DNA of 64,000 nucleotides from Oscheius onirici (lineage: Eukaryota > Nematoda > Chromadorea > Rhabditida > Rhabditidae), in contig OW051470.1 of NCBI GenBank assembly GCA_932521025.1, positions 6,372,501 through 6,436,500 of the forward strand, given 5' to 3'. The notes under the pieces were generated by a model. That model worked only from the letters and a program-made list of their open reading frames with translations. It did not search any database and was not told where the DNA came from. Positions 9,701-24,099 of this stretch are shown here, piece after piece (position 1 is the stretch's first letter; the number at the start of each line of letters is the position of its first letter). A program made the position numbers and the translations under genes.

Positions 9701-11057
9701 TTTATAACTGAAAAAAGTGGTTAAGAGACGAGCTTATACGAGAGCAGAGAATTGCTGAAACAAAACAAAAAAGACGGAAATATTTGCAAAGGCGCGATTT
9801 TTGAATTGTTCCGAGAACCTCGGCAATTTTTTTTTTCAAACTTTTGCTCTATATATATAGTACAAATCACTTGCTCACTTTTGGATTTCAGCGCTCGCTT
9901 TGTTTTTGCATTTTCATTTTCCTGTATTTTTGTAATATATAGTGCCAAAGCCAAAATGTGAAAAAAATATGGCCACGAAAAATGTGTGCATATCGAAGAA
10001 AAAATTGGTTGGAAAAGAAATCAAGTAGGAAGGTGGATCCACATCATGAGATGGTATCTTCAGACGAATTGGCCTTTGTCCAATATGCTCTTGGCTACCG
10101 TAGTCTGGTTGTCATGCGGACACTAGGGCGAATCAATGGGTTGCATTCAAGTTGCTAAGTTACTTTCGGCCTCTTCTTCCTTATGGGGCAGACCTATTTC
10201 CACCCTCAAATCGCTAGTGAATGAAGTTAGAAAATTGCGCAGCTGAAAAGTATTAACTCCTCTCAAAAAAGCAAATTTTGGATGAAAGGAGTCAGTGGAA
10301 AACTTCCCATTGAATATATCCTGTCCGTTGATCCGATAGCTGTGTTTTGATAATTTAATAACTTGAGCTCTTTTTACTAGAGCCGTTTTCTCGTCTTATC
10401 TAAAGCCGTTTTTGGCAAATGTTCCTTGTTTAAAAATTTCTTCTGCAAATCAATTCACTGAAAATATTATCTCTTTCTTTACAATACATTTTTCAACAAC
10501 TTTCATAAAACAAGGATGGCACTTTCATAAAACAAGGATGGCTAAAGATTCTTTGTCTTCTTCTATTGTTTCTTTCCCGGACCCTCAGTTCCCTTCCCTT
10601 CTTCCCTTGTCACTCCGTTCCAGTCATCCCCTGTCCCTCCAATGAAGCTATCAAAGTCATAAGAACCCTTCGCGCACTTGCTTTTCCTGTCGTGACTTGT
10701 TAAAACTAGTGCACAAAGCTCCCTCTCCCTATCCTCGATTAGAGCTTCAGACGCGAGAGCATTTTTAAGTAGATACATAATTTTGTGCTCGAAGCGAAGG
10801 ACGCGGTAATACTCGACCATTGTCCGAATCGCCCTCTCGGCTAATTGATTCAACGCCGGCTTTTTGAAACCTCTTTTATTACCAATTGTGTCGAAAGAAA
10901 ATGACAAACTGACTCATCGCTTCTCATTTTGGTGATCGCACCCTCCATAGTTTGCTGTTTCACCCTTTTCACGTGATATTGACTTTTTCGGAAACCGTAA
11001 AATTCTGCGTTATTCTCAGCTTTTCTTTTTTTTTCCTTGGCTAATCTTTGTTTTCAG
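9701..11057. other. Intergenic region between RHEB and SRPK
   Basis: This gap separates the divergent RHEB and SRPK genes and should hold both promoters. It is AT-rich with long T-runs. At 10501-10541 a 22-nt unit containing TTTCATAAAACAAGGATGG occurs twice in tandem. The only open frame of note (10563-10907, minus) is listed separately. I see no TE ends and no RNA gene. Confidence 0.5.
10563..10907 (-). CDS. Hypothetical protein, 114 codons
   Basis: A single-exon frame on the minus strand encodes a charged, helix-prone protein. It includes NQLAERAIRTMVEYYRVLRF and KNALASEALIEDRERELC, and ends in a Gly/Lys-rich tail. There is no recognisable domain, signal or membrane span. It lies in the divergent promoter region of RHEB and SRPK. 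No clean trans-splice acceptor precedes the ATG. Length and composition are compatible with a real small gene, but chance is not excluded. Confidence 0.3.
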   Translation of the reverse strand: MSFSFDTIGNKRGFKKPALNQLAERAIRTMVEYYRVLRFEHKIMYLLKNALASEALIEDRERELCALVLTSHDRKSKCAKGSYDFDSFIGGTGDDWNGVTREEGKGTEGPGKKQ

Positions 11058-15243
<4,186 letters not shown>

Positions 15244-15630
15244 TTTTCGTATTTCTTCTCACACATATATTGTATCTCTTTCGAGCTTACATCATTGCTC
15301 CTTTTTATTACTAACCATAATTGCCCCTATTTTTCCAGACCCGGTGCGTTTTTTTTTTGCCCGTTTTCGTCTGTTTTACTAGGTTTCAGCCCTCAACAGA
15401 CGATGTGTTGCCCATTTTGATCTTCTCCCCCATGAACTAACTAACTGTGTATGTAAACTGTTGTTTACGAATGATGGGTACTTTGTCTGTCCAAACTATA
15501 ACTTTGCTTTGAGTCCCCCTTCTGAATAGATTTCTTGAAAATAAAATGTGGGTCTGTAAAGCCTATTCACAGTTCGCATCTGCATGAATACCTCTGTATT
15601 TGGTAACAACTGACTAACTTCTATCCAGAA

Positions 15631-16277
15631 ATGGGAAATAACAGTTCGTTGATGTTGCGAGATGAAGAAGTGGCTGAAATGGAAAAGGAGACTTCTTTTA
15701 CTCGAAACCAGATCGTCCGTCTCTACACTCGCTTTCTAGCCTTGGATAAAAAAAGTTGCGGATTCCTGACCAAAGAAGATTTTCTCTGTGTGCCCGAATT
15801 GTGCGTAAATCCACTCGGAAACCGAATAGTCGAAGCCTTCTTCACCCATGCCGGAAACCATGGTTCTCAGCTCAATTTCAAGCAATTTGTACGCGTTCTG
15901 GCCCAATTCCAGCCTGTCAAAGGAAGCAGAAAGAAGGAACTGAGAGAGCAGAAACTTCGGTTTGCCTTTCAAATGTACGACCTCAACCAGAACGGATTCA
16001 TCACTAGGTATCAGTCTTTTCTATTCAAACTATAGATCTTTAGGGAGGAGTTCAAAGTCATTCTAAATTCGATGGTCGGAGCAAACATTACGGCCGATCA
16101 GCTGGAAAAGATTGCCGAAAGGACCATCGAAGAAGCCGATATCGACCACGACGGAAAGATCTCCTTCGCTGGTCCGGTGTCCTTTTGAATGTTCAAAGTA
16201 CAACGTTTTCAGACTTTTGCACAGCAATGGAGAACACGGACATCGAGGACAAGATGAGCATACGCTTCCTCAACTAA
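15631..16277 (+). CDS. CHP1: Calcineurin B homologous protein (CHP1-like EF-hand protein)
   Basis: CHP proteins are N-myristoylated calcium sensors that bind Na+/H+ exchangers and act in membrane traffic. The protein starts MGNNSSLMLRDEEV, with Gly2 suited for myristoylation. The family pattern follows: SFTRNQIVRLYTRFLALD, FLCVPELCVNPLGNRIVEAFF, two degenerate N-terminal EF-hands, then working EF-hands at YDLNQNGFITREEF and ADIDHDGKISFADF. It ends MSIRFLN, as in vertebrate CHP1. About 190 residues, normal length. The ATG lies two bases after TATCCAG, a trans-splice-type acceptor. It may be a downstream cistron of SRPK, given the same strand and short spacing. Confidence 0.93.
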
Positions 16278-16422
16278 CTCTTGTACATATTGATGATTGC
16301 ATTTTAGCCAAGTGTAAAACACAAAGCATAATAAATTTATATCTACTTGATCATATTTAGCTGGGGAGCATGGCGATAAACAGCCTGCTGATAAGACCAT
16401 TGTTATTTTTCGACTCGTCACA

Positions 16423-18881
16423 ATGAGATTTCTGTTTTTCTGCGCTCTTCTAGCAGCAGACTTAATCGAAGGAAAATATCGAGTAGTAGAAACTAGGTAA
16501 ACGATCGGCCAAGATGGACAAGTTTCGTTTTTAGTTACGGTTCGATTAGAGGGAAGACAATCAGTTCTCCGCGTGGACAAAAAGGTTTTTCCTTTTTGGG
16601 AATAGCAATTGCTGAGCCAATTGTTGGAAAACATAGGTAATTTTTCCACAAAAGAAGAAACTTCTCCAGATTCAAAGAAGCTGAACCTGTACAGTCTTGG
16701 AAAGGGGTAAGAGACACACTCAAATATATTTCTTGTCCTCAACCCTATTAGTAGGTTGACACATTTTACGGGTTATGTTCTCTTCAGCAAGTTTATTCGG
16801 GACAACGCGACAATAATTAAAGAAGATTGTCTTCAAACCAATGTTTTCACGAGTAAAAGTTGTCTGGAAAAGGTAACTTCTTTCCAAAACTCTCATATCG
16901 TTAGGGAAACTGCTCGGTTTTGGCTTATATTCATGGCGGAGCAAGATACTTCCTGGGTCCAGAGAAGGCTCCGGAAGAGAATGTCATCAACAACTTTGCC
17001 AATGACGTAAAATGACCTTTCTGATCTATCTATAAATGTTTAGGAACGAAAGATCGTCTTTGTCGCCCTACAATACAGACTCGGAATCTTTGGTTGGCTC
17101 AATCTTGCTCCAGATCTGAAGACAACTAGCGACTCGAATCTGGGGAATAGAGGTGATAGACTAGAGATATTGGGTCTACAAACACTACAGACCTGTTATT
17201 CGGATTGAAGTGGATCCAACGAGAGATTCACAATTTCGGAGGAGATCCGGACAGAGTCAGTCTTATGGGACACAGTTCCGGCGCTCAGGTCATTATCGAG
17301 GTGAGTCTCTGATCAGAATCTCAATAAAGGTTAGATGACAATGTCTCCGATTGCTGATGGTCTCTTCAGTCAGGCTCTGATACTCAGTGCTCCCTTTTGG
17401 GGGGAACGCAACAATCGTAAGAGATAAGAGAAAGACGATAACTGAAAAGAGTAGAGTCTAACACAAAATGGTCACGGAGAATAGCTCAGAAGGCAGGTTG
17501 TGTACCAGCTGGAGAGAATTTTACTCTTTCTGTCAATGTGACGAGGATTGAAGAGTGTCTGAGGGAGAAAACGACCAGTGAGCTACATAACGTTCAAATG
17601 TCCATGGACGACGAAGTTGAATTGCACGAGGGCATTTGGATCGACGGACCGGGAGGTGTAAGTGCTCATTTGGCAGAGAATATAAGAGAGCTCTAGATGT
17701 GCCCAGACTCTTTCGAGAATCTCATGAAACGAGAACTTCCAAAACGACGATACTTTTTGGGAACTGTCTCCCATGAAGAGAAAGAGACCATGAGTCTGGT
17801 CGATTCAACGGGGAAAGTTAATTTGACCGGACTGGACGAACTCTGTACTGCTCTCGCTTACGAGTACAACTTTAAGGATCCGGAAGGATACAGGAGGGAC
17901 TGTAACGAAGAGTACAGTTCTGGTAAGTCTAAGCTCGATTTTAGTCCTAAATCAGTTCGAATCTATGAACTAAAAGAGCTTTTTCAGCAGAGAGAGCGGC
18001 TGACCTGAACTCTGACCATCTCTATTACTATCCGGTCGTGAGATTCTCCGACAAATTTGTTCAAAACGGAACAGTCTTTGTCTACTCCTTCGAGTACCCG
18101 ATAAAAGGAGAAAGATGGAGCTGGAACGCATCAAGTAACGGGCCTAAACACGCTCAAGACTTGGTAACCAAAAAAAAAGAAGATGGAAAGTGAGTTAAGG
18201 ACTACGTCCTGTACGGCATCTACTCAAACTTCGCCGAAAAGGACTTTGAGATAGAAAGAATCTACACTGAAATAATGGCTAACTTCGTGAATACGGGCAA
18301 CCCGCGATATAAAGAACAAGAATGGAGACCATATACCAGAGAGAATCGAGAGTATTTTGTCATTGGTCGGTGGTTCTTCTCCGAAATGACAGATATTCTA
18401 GATTTTGATGAAAATCTGACAATGCCTGGATCGAGGAATGGGTTCAGAAAACGCGTTAGCGAGTTCAACGACAAGTTCAAATGGTACCTTTAACAACACA
18501 CACAAAAGGACAAATTCAGGTCGGCTGGAGGTATTCGTCCCCCGAAGGACCTTCCTCCAAAAATGGACTGGTTTTCCCCACAATTTTTGGTCAGTTGCTA
18601 TAGCTCGGAATGGCGGAATGAATCGAGATTCATTATTGAAAAAAAGACGTACAAGGCGGCCATGGAACTCGACCGGATGTGGAAAAAACACGTGGCTCAT
18701 CTGCAAAAGATCAAAGTCCATGAGGAGACCGGCTTTGGTCAGGATCATTTTTTTCCGAAAAATGATATTTACAGATTGGCTCAACTTAGTGCTTGCGGTA
18801 ATAGTCGTTGGGTTAGTGGTAACTATCATGTATCTTTTCTACTCTCATTGGAAGAAGAGACGAGAGTATCAGTTGTTGTAG
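16423..18881 (+). CDS. Type-B carboxylesterase/cholinesterase-like, membrane anchored
   Basis: An alpha/beta-hydrolase of the cholinesterase/neuroligin family, with many small introns. It has a signal peptide (MRFLFFCALLAADLIEG), YGSIRGK, the EDCL core (KEDCLQTNVFT), the oxyanion-side YIHGGARYF, and the nucleophile elbow GHSSGAQ with Ser intact. Downstream, SHEEKET lies where the acid is expected and GPKHAQDLDYVLYG supplies the His. So the catalytic triad appears present, unlike neuroligins. After the hydrolase domain come about 100 charged residues and a C-terminal membrane span (LNLVLAVIVVGLVVTIMYLF) with a short basic tail. It is therefore probably a type I surface enzyme. The substrate is unknown. 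One intron ends TTAAG, which is unusual here. No glycosylation analysis was done. Confidence 0.85.
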
Positions 18882-19254
18882 CATAAAGTTTTGCGTGTTT
18901 TACTCAGAATGATGCTGATATTCAAAATTCCAAATATTCACCGACAAACAAACAGAGTCAATCACAGACAACGTAGAACACCGATCATTACTACCGATAA
19001 CTACCGAACAGCTGCCTACTGCCAACAAGATAACGTATCGAACTCAAGCGCGAGGCCAAGAGTACATATAGAAAACGAGAGAGCAATCTTTTGGAGTGGA
19101 ACTTTCCAATGGGATGACTTCTTCAAAGGACAGACTGTCCCTTGAAAGTCCTATCAGAGATGAGCCCTTCTTTCTGTTGTGAGGAATCCGAAATGTAGCT
19201 AGACACGTACCATGCTTATTTTATCAGAGAAAATATACAAAACAAGTTACAGGA
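18882..19254. other. Non-coding spacer after the esterase gene
   Basis: This is the esterase 3' UTR and spacer. I see no gene, repeat end or RNA motif here. The next recognisable item is coding-like sequence on the minus strand from 19255. Confidence 0.4.
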
Positions 19255-19420
19255 GCCAGAGTGCTTGGAACTCGGCAAACACCTTGTCAAAAAGATCGTT
19301 TTCTCGATAGTCGGACCATTTTTCGAAGAGTACAGAGAGGTCGGCCACACGTTCATTTCCACCGATTAGTGTCATTTTCAGAGCACAGAGAATACTCTCA
19401 AATCTCGATAATTCATGCTT

Positions 19421-20332
19421 TTAAAGGGAGAGTCTCGGGAAATCAGGCAACTACGTGGCGGGACCCACTGCAAATTTAATTTTTGCGTTTTTCTCGTTTT
19501 GTACCAGAGATGTGCGGGAATGAAATTCCCACGGGAACGCGGGAATGAAAATGGTCACGGGATTCCCTTCCCGCGGGAATAATTTTTAATACTAAAAATT
19601 CCCGCGGGTTCCCGCGGGATTTTCATGATTCCCGCGGGAAAATTCAGACTTTTTCTTCCCATTTTAGAGTTTTTCGTCGGCAAAAAAAATTAAGGGAGGA
19701 CCAGCTTTTTCGTCAAAATATGGAGTATTTTTACTGTCATCGGCTTAGAACTGCCCTTCTGACCATTAGTTTGTTGAAAATCAGTGCGAAAATTAGTTGC
19801 ATAGCGAAAACCCGATGAAAATAAGCGAACTTTGCGTTTTTGAAAAATTTCCGCCATTCCCGCGGGAAAAACTGCCTTACGGGAATATTCCCGCGAGACG
19901 CGGGAAAATTTTTGAGACTAAATATTCCCGCGGGAATTTTTTTTGGCCATTCCCGCACATCTCTGTTCTACACTCATTTTTCGATTTTTACTTGTTTCTA
20001 ATTGATTTCTCGTCAAAAATTACCCCTAAAATGAGTAGTGGAACGCTAAAATTGGTTGAAAATTGACCAAAATAGGCTAAATTTACGTTTTTGGACCAAA
20101 AATCAATGTTTCGAGTTTTTCTTTCATTTATCCACCATTTTTAGCGTCCAACCACTCATTTTAGAGGTAATTTTTGACGAGAAATCGATTAGAAACAATT
20201 AAAAATCGAAAAAATGAGTGTAGAACGAGAAAAACGCAAAAATTAAATTTGCAGTGGGTCCCGCCACGCAGTTGCCTGATTTCCCCTGCACGGCTGCACG
20301 GCCGCACGGCCATAATGAGACTGTCCCTTTAA
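19421..20332. mobile_element. TTAA-flanked fold-back element (outer element of a nested pair)
   Basis: The two ends are long inverted repeats starting TTAAAGGGA and including the shared tracts GGAAATCAGGCAACT and GTGGCGGGACCCACTGC. Both ends have TTAA, the target choice of piggyBac-type transposons. No transposase frame is visible. The left arm is interrupted by a second element at 19505-19965. It interrupts the broken gene on the minus strand. Confidence 0.75.
19505..19965. mobile_element. Nested hAT-type MITE, CAGAGATGTGCGGGAA family
   Basis: The terminal inverted repeats are CAGAGATGTGCGGGAAT / ATTCCCGCACATCTCTG, with many CCCGCGGGAA units inside. The flanks TTTTGTAC and TTCTACAC match imperfectly over 8 bp. 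The uninterrupted right arm of the host element reads CGTTCTACACTCAT, showing exactly where this copy landed. A relative lies at 35905-36292 with a perfect 8-bp duplication. Confidence 0.82.
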
Positions 20333-21614
20333 CAATGACATTCGTTCCCTGGAAGTTTGGAAAAATTAGAACAAAAAAGCCTGACTTACAGAATATCTCA
20401 GATTACTATGATGATGAACAACTAAAATATTTAGGTTTAGTCCTTTTTTATATAAAATTTGGGTTTGAGCCAATTGAGCACGAGGTTCGGCCATCCAATT
20501 AAATTGTGATAGTATGTTAAACAGTGTATCTCTTCCCAGCCGAAAAGCAAAAAGAAGATCTTGGTAAATTGTCGAATTATCAAAATAAAGCTCGATAGAA
20601 AAATCCGTCACAATATTCAATAAGGGTAGTTTCTAAAAAAGGTCTTTTTAGATCTTAACTTGACTGAAACTTACGGCAATCACCGCATAGAAGCTGTTCA
20701 TTGTTGGAGGTTCTTCATTTTTGAATGCAGATAAAAGTAACTGCCATAGCCTTGCATTTGGATTCAAATGTGCCATATCGTGGTTCAACCCAATAATATA
20801 GTATCTCTTTACACTCCTGTAGGTAAACCGAGAGTTTTCATTAACTATCACTCACCTTGTCGATCAGTTCACTCGTTTCCGGATCGTATAAGGTACAAAT
20901 AGACTCGTATTTGACAGTCCGATACGCATCAGTCATTATTTTTCTACTGATCCACCGCGAACAGTTTTCAAATTTTAGACAATGGATGCTCTTGATATCA
21001 GCCATTATTTCAGCAATTGCCTTGTATTCATTTTACGTGTAGTTGATAAAGCAAAACTGAACTTTCATGAAATAGAAGCCTGTAAGACTCTTTGCTGAAA
21101 CGACTTGTAGTTCTTTCTTTGATTTTTTTTCTGTGAAAGAGTAGTACAAAGTTCTTCCTACTTGCACTTCTTTCTGAAGAACAGGTTAAATTAAAATTTG
21201 AAGAGGGTACCTGTGCTCAGGAAGTTACGTACTTTTTGAATGCATCGGAGAACCAGGTTCTCTGGTAGCAGAGCTAACATTATGAAGTAATGAACTGATC
21301 TAATCTGAACGATCTGTTTCTAGAAAATCGATATGGAAAACAACCACTTGTTGAAAATCCGTGTTAGAATAGGCGTCTGTGAATTCCAAGAAATTGGGGT
21401 GCTGCTATCAGAAAACTTATTGTGGTACCAAACAAATTTATTTCATGGGACAAGTACGGTACAGTTATACAAACATGATTGTTTCACCATGAGCCAGAGT
21501 GATTGGAAATCGGCGAACGCCCTTTGAAAGAGATTTTTCGATAAGCACACCATTTTTATGTTTGATCTTCCGTGACTCATAATAAGTCGTCCAAGTATAC
21601 CTTCATCCTACTTT

Positions 21615-23313
21615 ATGACATTATCCCTTTTAAGAACAACGAAGGATTGGGTGAACTTGTTCGCAAAGTACAACTCTGGAACCTACAACAACCAATGGAC
21701 TTTTGTTGACTATATGGGCTTCAAGCCCGGTCAACCCTTGCCAACGACTGACATGCTCTGGATTCTGGAACTCCCGGTTACAGCAGTGTGGCTGACACGA
21801 CCTGGTTCCTGAACCAGTACTCTTATTGGTCGTCATACAACATTTCCTATCTGACGGATAAGAGCATCATTTCGGCCTTCAACCAAGATCTTCGAGAGAG
21901 AGAGAGAGAGACCATCACAAGGTCGGCGACATTGACTCTTACCACTTTGATGATATAGGTTTATTTCGAAGTGTCTTATTGTTAGAGACAATCCAAGTCC
22001 CTGTTTGACTCAACTGCTAAAAGGTAGAGACCCTGGTGATTATACCAGCTACCTAAATTTAATACACTAAACGTGACCTCGCTGGGCGCTGCGTATAACT
22101 ACTCTTTGCTACCATTTAACACAACAATTATATAAAGAACAAGAGGGTACATTACTGAGTCTTTATTTGGTTTTTGCGTCTTGACTCGTTCCCTCGGTGC
22201 TCTTCTTCTTCTCCTTCTTCGATCCAGGCTTCGAGGTCGTCTTCTTCTTCGTTCCCTTCTTTGTCTTCTTTTCTTCAGGAGCAGTCGACGTCATCGAGAC
22301 AACCACCGACGACGGCTCCCCGATCAGCTTTGCCGTCTGGACATCCTTCTTCTCGACGCCGACGAGAAGACGAGCCGTAGCCACACCCTTCTCCGGTGAA
22401 GTAGACGGCAGAGGACAGACGGATTGGCTGGGAACAGGGGTCACGGGCTGTTCGACGACGAGTTCTGGAGCAGGAATCGCCGATTCAGGAAGCAGGACTG
22501 GAGCAGGCGGCTCGACTACCGGACAGATTGGTTCAGGGAGCTTCGGCTGGATAGGCGTAGACGGCAGACAGACCGGTGCAGGAACTAACTCGGTCGGTAC
22601 AGTAGGGCACATCGGCTCGGGAAGAATCGGCTGGACACGAGTAGACGGCAGACAGACCGGAGCAGGGGCTGACTCAATCGGACACTTCGGTTCAGGGAGC
22701 TTCGGCTGGACATGCTTCTTCTCCCTCTCCTTCAGTCTCTGTTCGCTTTGAGCACGACGGCTCGTCCTGTGCTTTTGGGTGGTAGTTATAGTCGAACGGC
22801 AGCTGACGGCTGTCTTGGTCGTCGTGGCAGCTACTTCTCCTTCAGACTTCTTCAGGTAGTAGAGAAAGGCGACAGAGGCGATGGCCAGGACGAAGTAGAG
22901 CACGAGAGGCATCCTTCTTCTACGACGATCGATGTTCAAATGCAGTTTTCTACTCCAGACGACTTACAATGAGTCACGGAAGATCAAACATAACAAGTTT
23001 CTTCTTGTTTGTTCTTAAAGATAAACACGAGAAATTGCAGTCTTCTGAATACAAAATATAACTTGTCGATTGCAGTCGAAAAAGTCAGCTCTCTAGGATT
23101 CATTAGACAGTCCTGACAGAAAAATAGTTCATCACAAATTGCAGGTACAACGACTACAAGCACGATGAGTTCTCCCGCTGCAGGTGTACTCCTGACCCGT
23201 ACACAGCCGAGGCTGGAATCTCCGCTCGTGGAAACCTAAATATCCAGAATGAGGTCGAGAACATGGGCTTCCGCAACCACGGAGGACTCCGACAAGGAAA
23301 CCAGTACGGGTGA
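21615..23313 (+). pseudogene. Phospholipase B-like (PLBD) gene remnant
   Basis: PLBD proteins are lysosomal Ntn-type hydrolases. The fragment starts mid-protein with DWVNLFAKYNSGTYNNQW and VDYMGFKPGQPLP. It shifts frame near 21770 into GYSSVADTTWFLNQYSYW and SSYNISYL, then runs into a GA microsatellite at about 21894. Further degraded pieces (LLKGRDPGDYTSYLNL, TSLGAAYNYS) reach 22135. The C-terminal exon resumes at about 23142 with RYNDYKHDEFSRC and AISARGNLN-like sequence (GISARGNLN) and ends at 23313. The catalytic N-terminal part is missing, and frameshifts and stops are present, so it is dead. An intact minus-strand gene (22163-22939) lies between its two halves. Confidence 0.72.
22163..22939 (-). 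CDS. Single-span membrane protein with Pro/Cys repeats, unknown family
   Basis: An intronless 258-codon gene. Residues about 10-30 (MPLVLYFVLAIASVAFLYYL) form one membrane span after a basic RRRRR start, so a type II topology or an uncleaved signal is likely. The middle contains three to four tandem units of roughly 25 residues built on QPKLPEPKCP, APAPVCLPST and similar, each with two Cys. The C-terminus is Lys/Ser/Thr-rich (KKGTKKKTTSKPGSKKEKKK). I do not recognise a family. It lies wholly inside the PLBD remnant on the opposite strand. A second ATG at 22912 just before the span is an alternative start. Composition resembles the Lys-rich secreted protein at 50220-50624, but I see no clear homology. 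Confidence 0.6.
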   Translation of the reverse strand: MNIDRRRRRMPLVLYFVLAIASVAFLYYLKKSEGEVAATTTKTAVSCRSTITTTQKHRTSRRAQSEQRLKEREKKHVQPKLPEPKCPIESAPAPVCLPSTRVQPILPEPMCPTVPTELVPAPVCLPSTPIQPKLPEPICPVVEPPAPVLLPESAIPAPELVVEQPVTPVPSQSVCPLPSTSPEKGVATARLLVGVEKKDVQTAKLIGEPSSVVVSMTSTAPEEKKTKKGTKKKTTSKPGSKKEKKKSTEGTSQDAKTK

Positions 23314-23342
23314 CGTTTTGTAACCAGTTCTAATCATCGTCT

Positions 23343-23828
23343 GCTTTTCAGAATGAAATATCACTCCAGCGAAAATTGTACTACTGTTTCAAAGAAGACG
23401 ATTGGAAAGACGATCTCACAGCAGAGACCGAGACGACAAGGTGAGCGAAATAACAAATCACCGATATGTTCCAGAATAGTAAAGATATAATGATCTGGTG
23501 GAAGGAAGCGTTCGGCCACTTATCATTTGTGCTGGATCCAAATCCGAGGCTAGTACAGTTTCTTCTATCCGGTTTTGACCAAGACGAACCATTAACGATG
23601 GAAAAATCTAAAGATTCGGTATTTGATGTAAGTTTAACGGCTGGTGTTTGTGAACCAAGGTTTGAAAGCTGTAAAAAAGGACAAAGTAGAGACATGCTGA
23701 TACTGCGAAGTTGTGTGTGGAATGGGAAATCTAATGCTTGGACAACAGCGCAATGGTGTGTCGTGGACGTTTGTATATTTGTTTGTCCATGGCCACGAGA
23801 TTCGTCGCGACAAAATTGTCAGAATTAG
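23343..23828 (+). pseudogene. Fragment of the same unknown family as 19255-21035
   Basis: The open frame contains DPNPRLVQFLLSGFDQDEP followed by LTM. This parallels NPNARLWQLLLSAFKNEEP followed by PTM in the broken minus-strand gene. An exon-like piece lies before it (to about 23440) with a GTGAGC donor. The rest of the frame (CKKGQSRDMLILRSCVW) has no counterpart I recognise. It is probably a decayed copy in inverted orientation; a real short gene is less likely. Confidence 0.35.
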
Positions 23829-23931
23829 TCAGTTTTGAACTACCAATAGTAAAGAGTTGAGCGAAGATAGCTTTTGTCAAAGGTCAAGTTGGGTGGGAAT
23901 TCAGAACATAGGAAGATTGTTTCGTATACTT

Positions 23932-23978
23932 GAGCGCCGCAGGCGCCAGGGCGGCGAAAGCCGTCGTAGACGGCTGGT
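23932..23978. repeat. GC-rich double-hairpin motif, copy 1
   Basis: A 47-bp GC-rich unit in AT-rich surroundings. It contains GCGCCGCAGGCGC and the perfect hairpin AGCCGTC-GTA-GACGGCT. An inverted copy lies at 36692-36739 with about one indel. It lies between the fragment ending 23828 and the ATR 3' end. Confidence 0.7.
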
Positions 23979-24099
23979 AGTATTATAAAATCCGAGTATT
24001 TTACCCTTAATTAAAATGATATAAATTCAATTTAAACAAAACAAGAAACACGATACCGGCAAAATGTGAGATTCGTAAAATATGTACAGAAACGTTTCT

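Larger units (their letters stand above)
19255..21035 (-). pseudogene. Broken gene of an unrecognised nematode family, split by a TTAA element
   Basis: Coding-like blocks on the minus strand are joined by good splice signals. The first is MADIKSIHCLKFENC at about 21000, then NPNARLWQLLLSAFKNEEPP at about 20750, then LPLLNIVTDFSIELYFDN with ILSQFNWMAEPRAQLAQ at about 20620-20400. The C-terminal block RVADLSVLFEKWSDYREND with FAEFQALWLL ends at 19255. Between the last two blocks sits a 912-bp fold-back element (19421-20332). The frame breaks once between the first two blocks and again across the element's TTAA target site, so I call it a pseudogene. Similar fragments at 21490-21540 (FQRAFADFQSLWLM, minus) and 23466-23640 (plus) point to a local multigene family. 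I do not know its function. A living gene with different exon joins is possible. Confidence 0.45.

Noticed and set aside
21894-21912. GA repeat as a regulatory GAGA site
   Set aside because: A plain microsatellite inside a dead coding exon (Arg-Glu codons), so better explained by slippage.
22197-22751. 184-codon Gly/Ser-rich plus-strand frame
   Set aside because: Shadow of the Pro/Cys-repeat gene on the minus strand; the minus frame has the membrane span and regular repeats.
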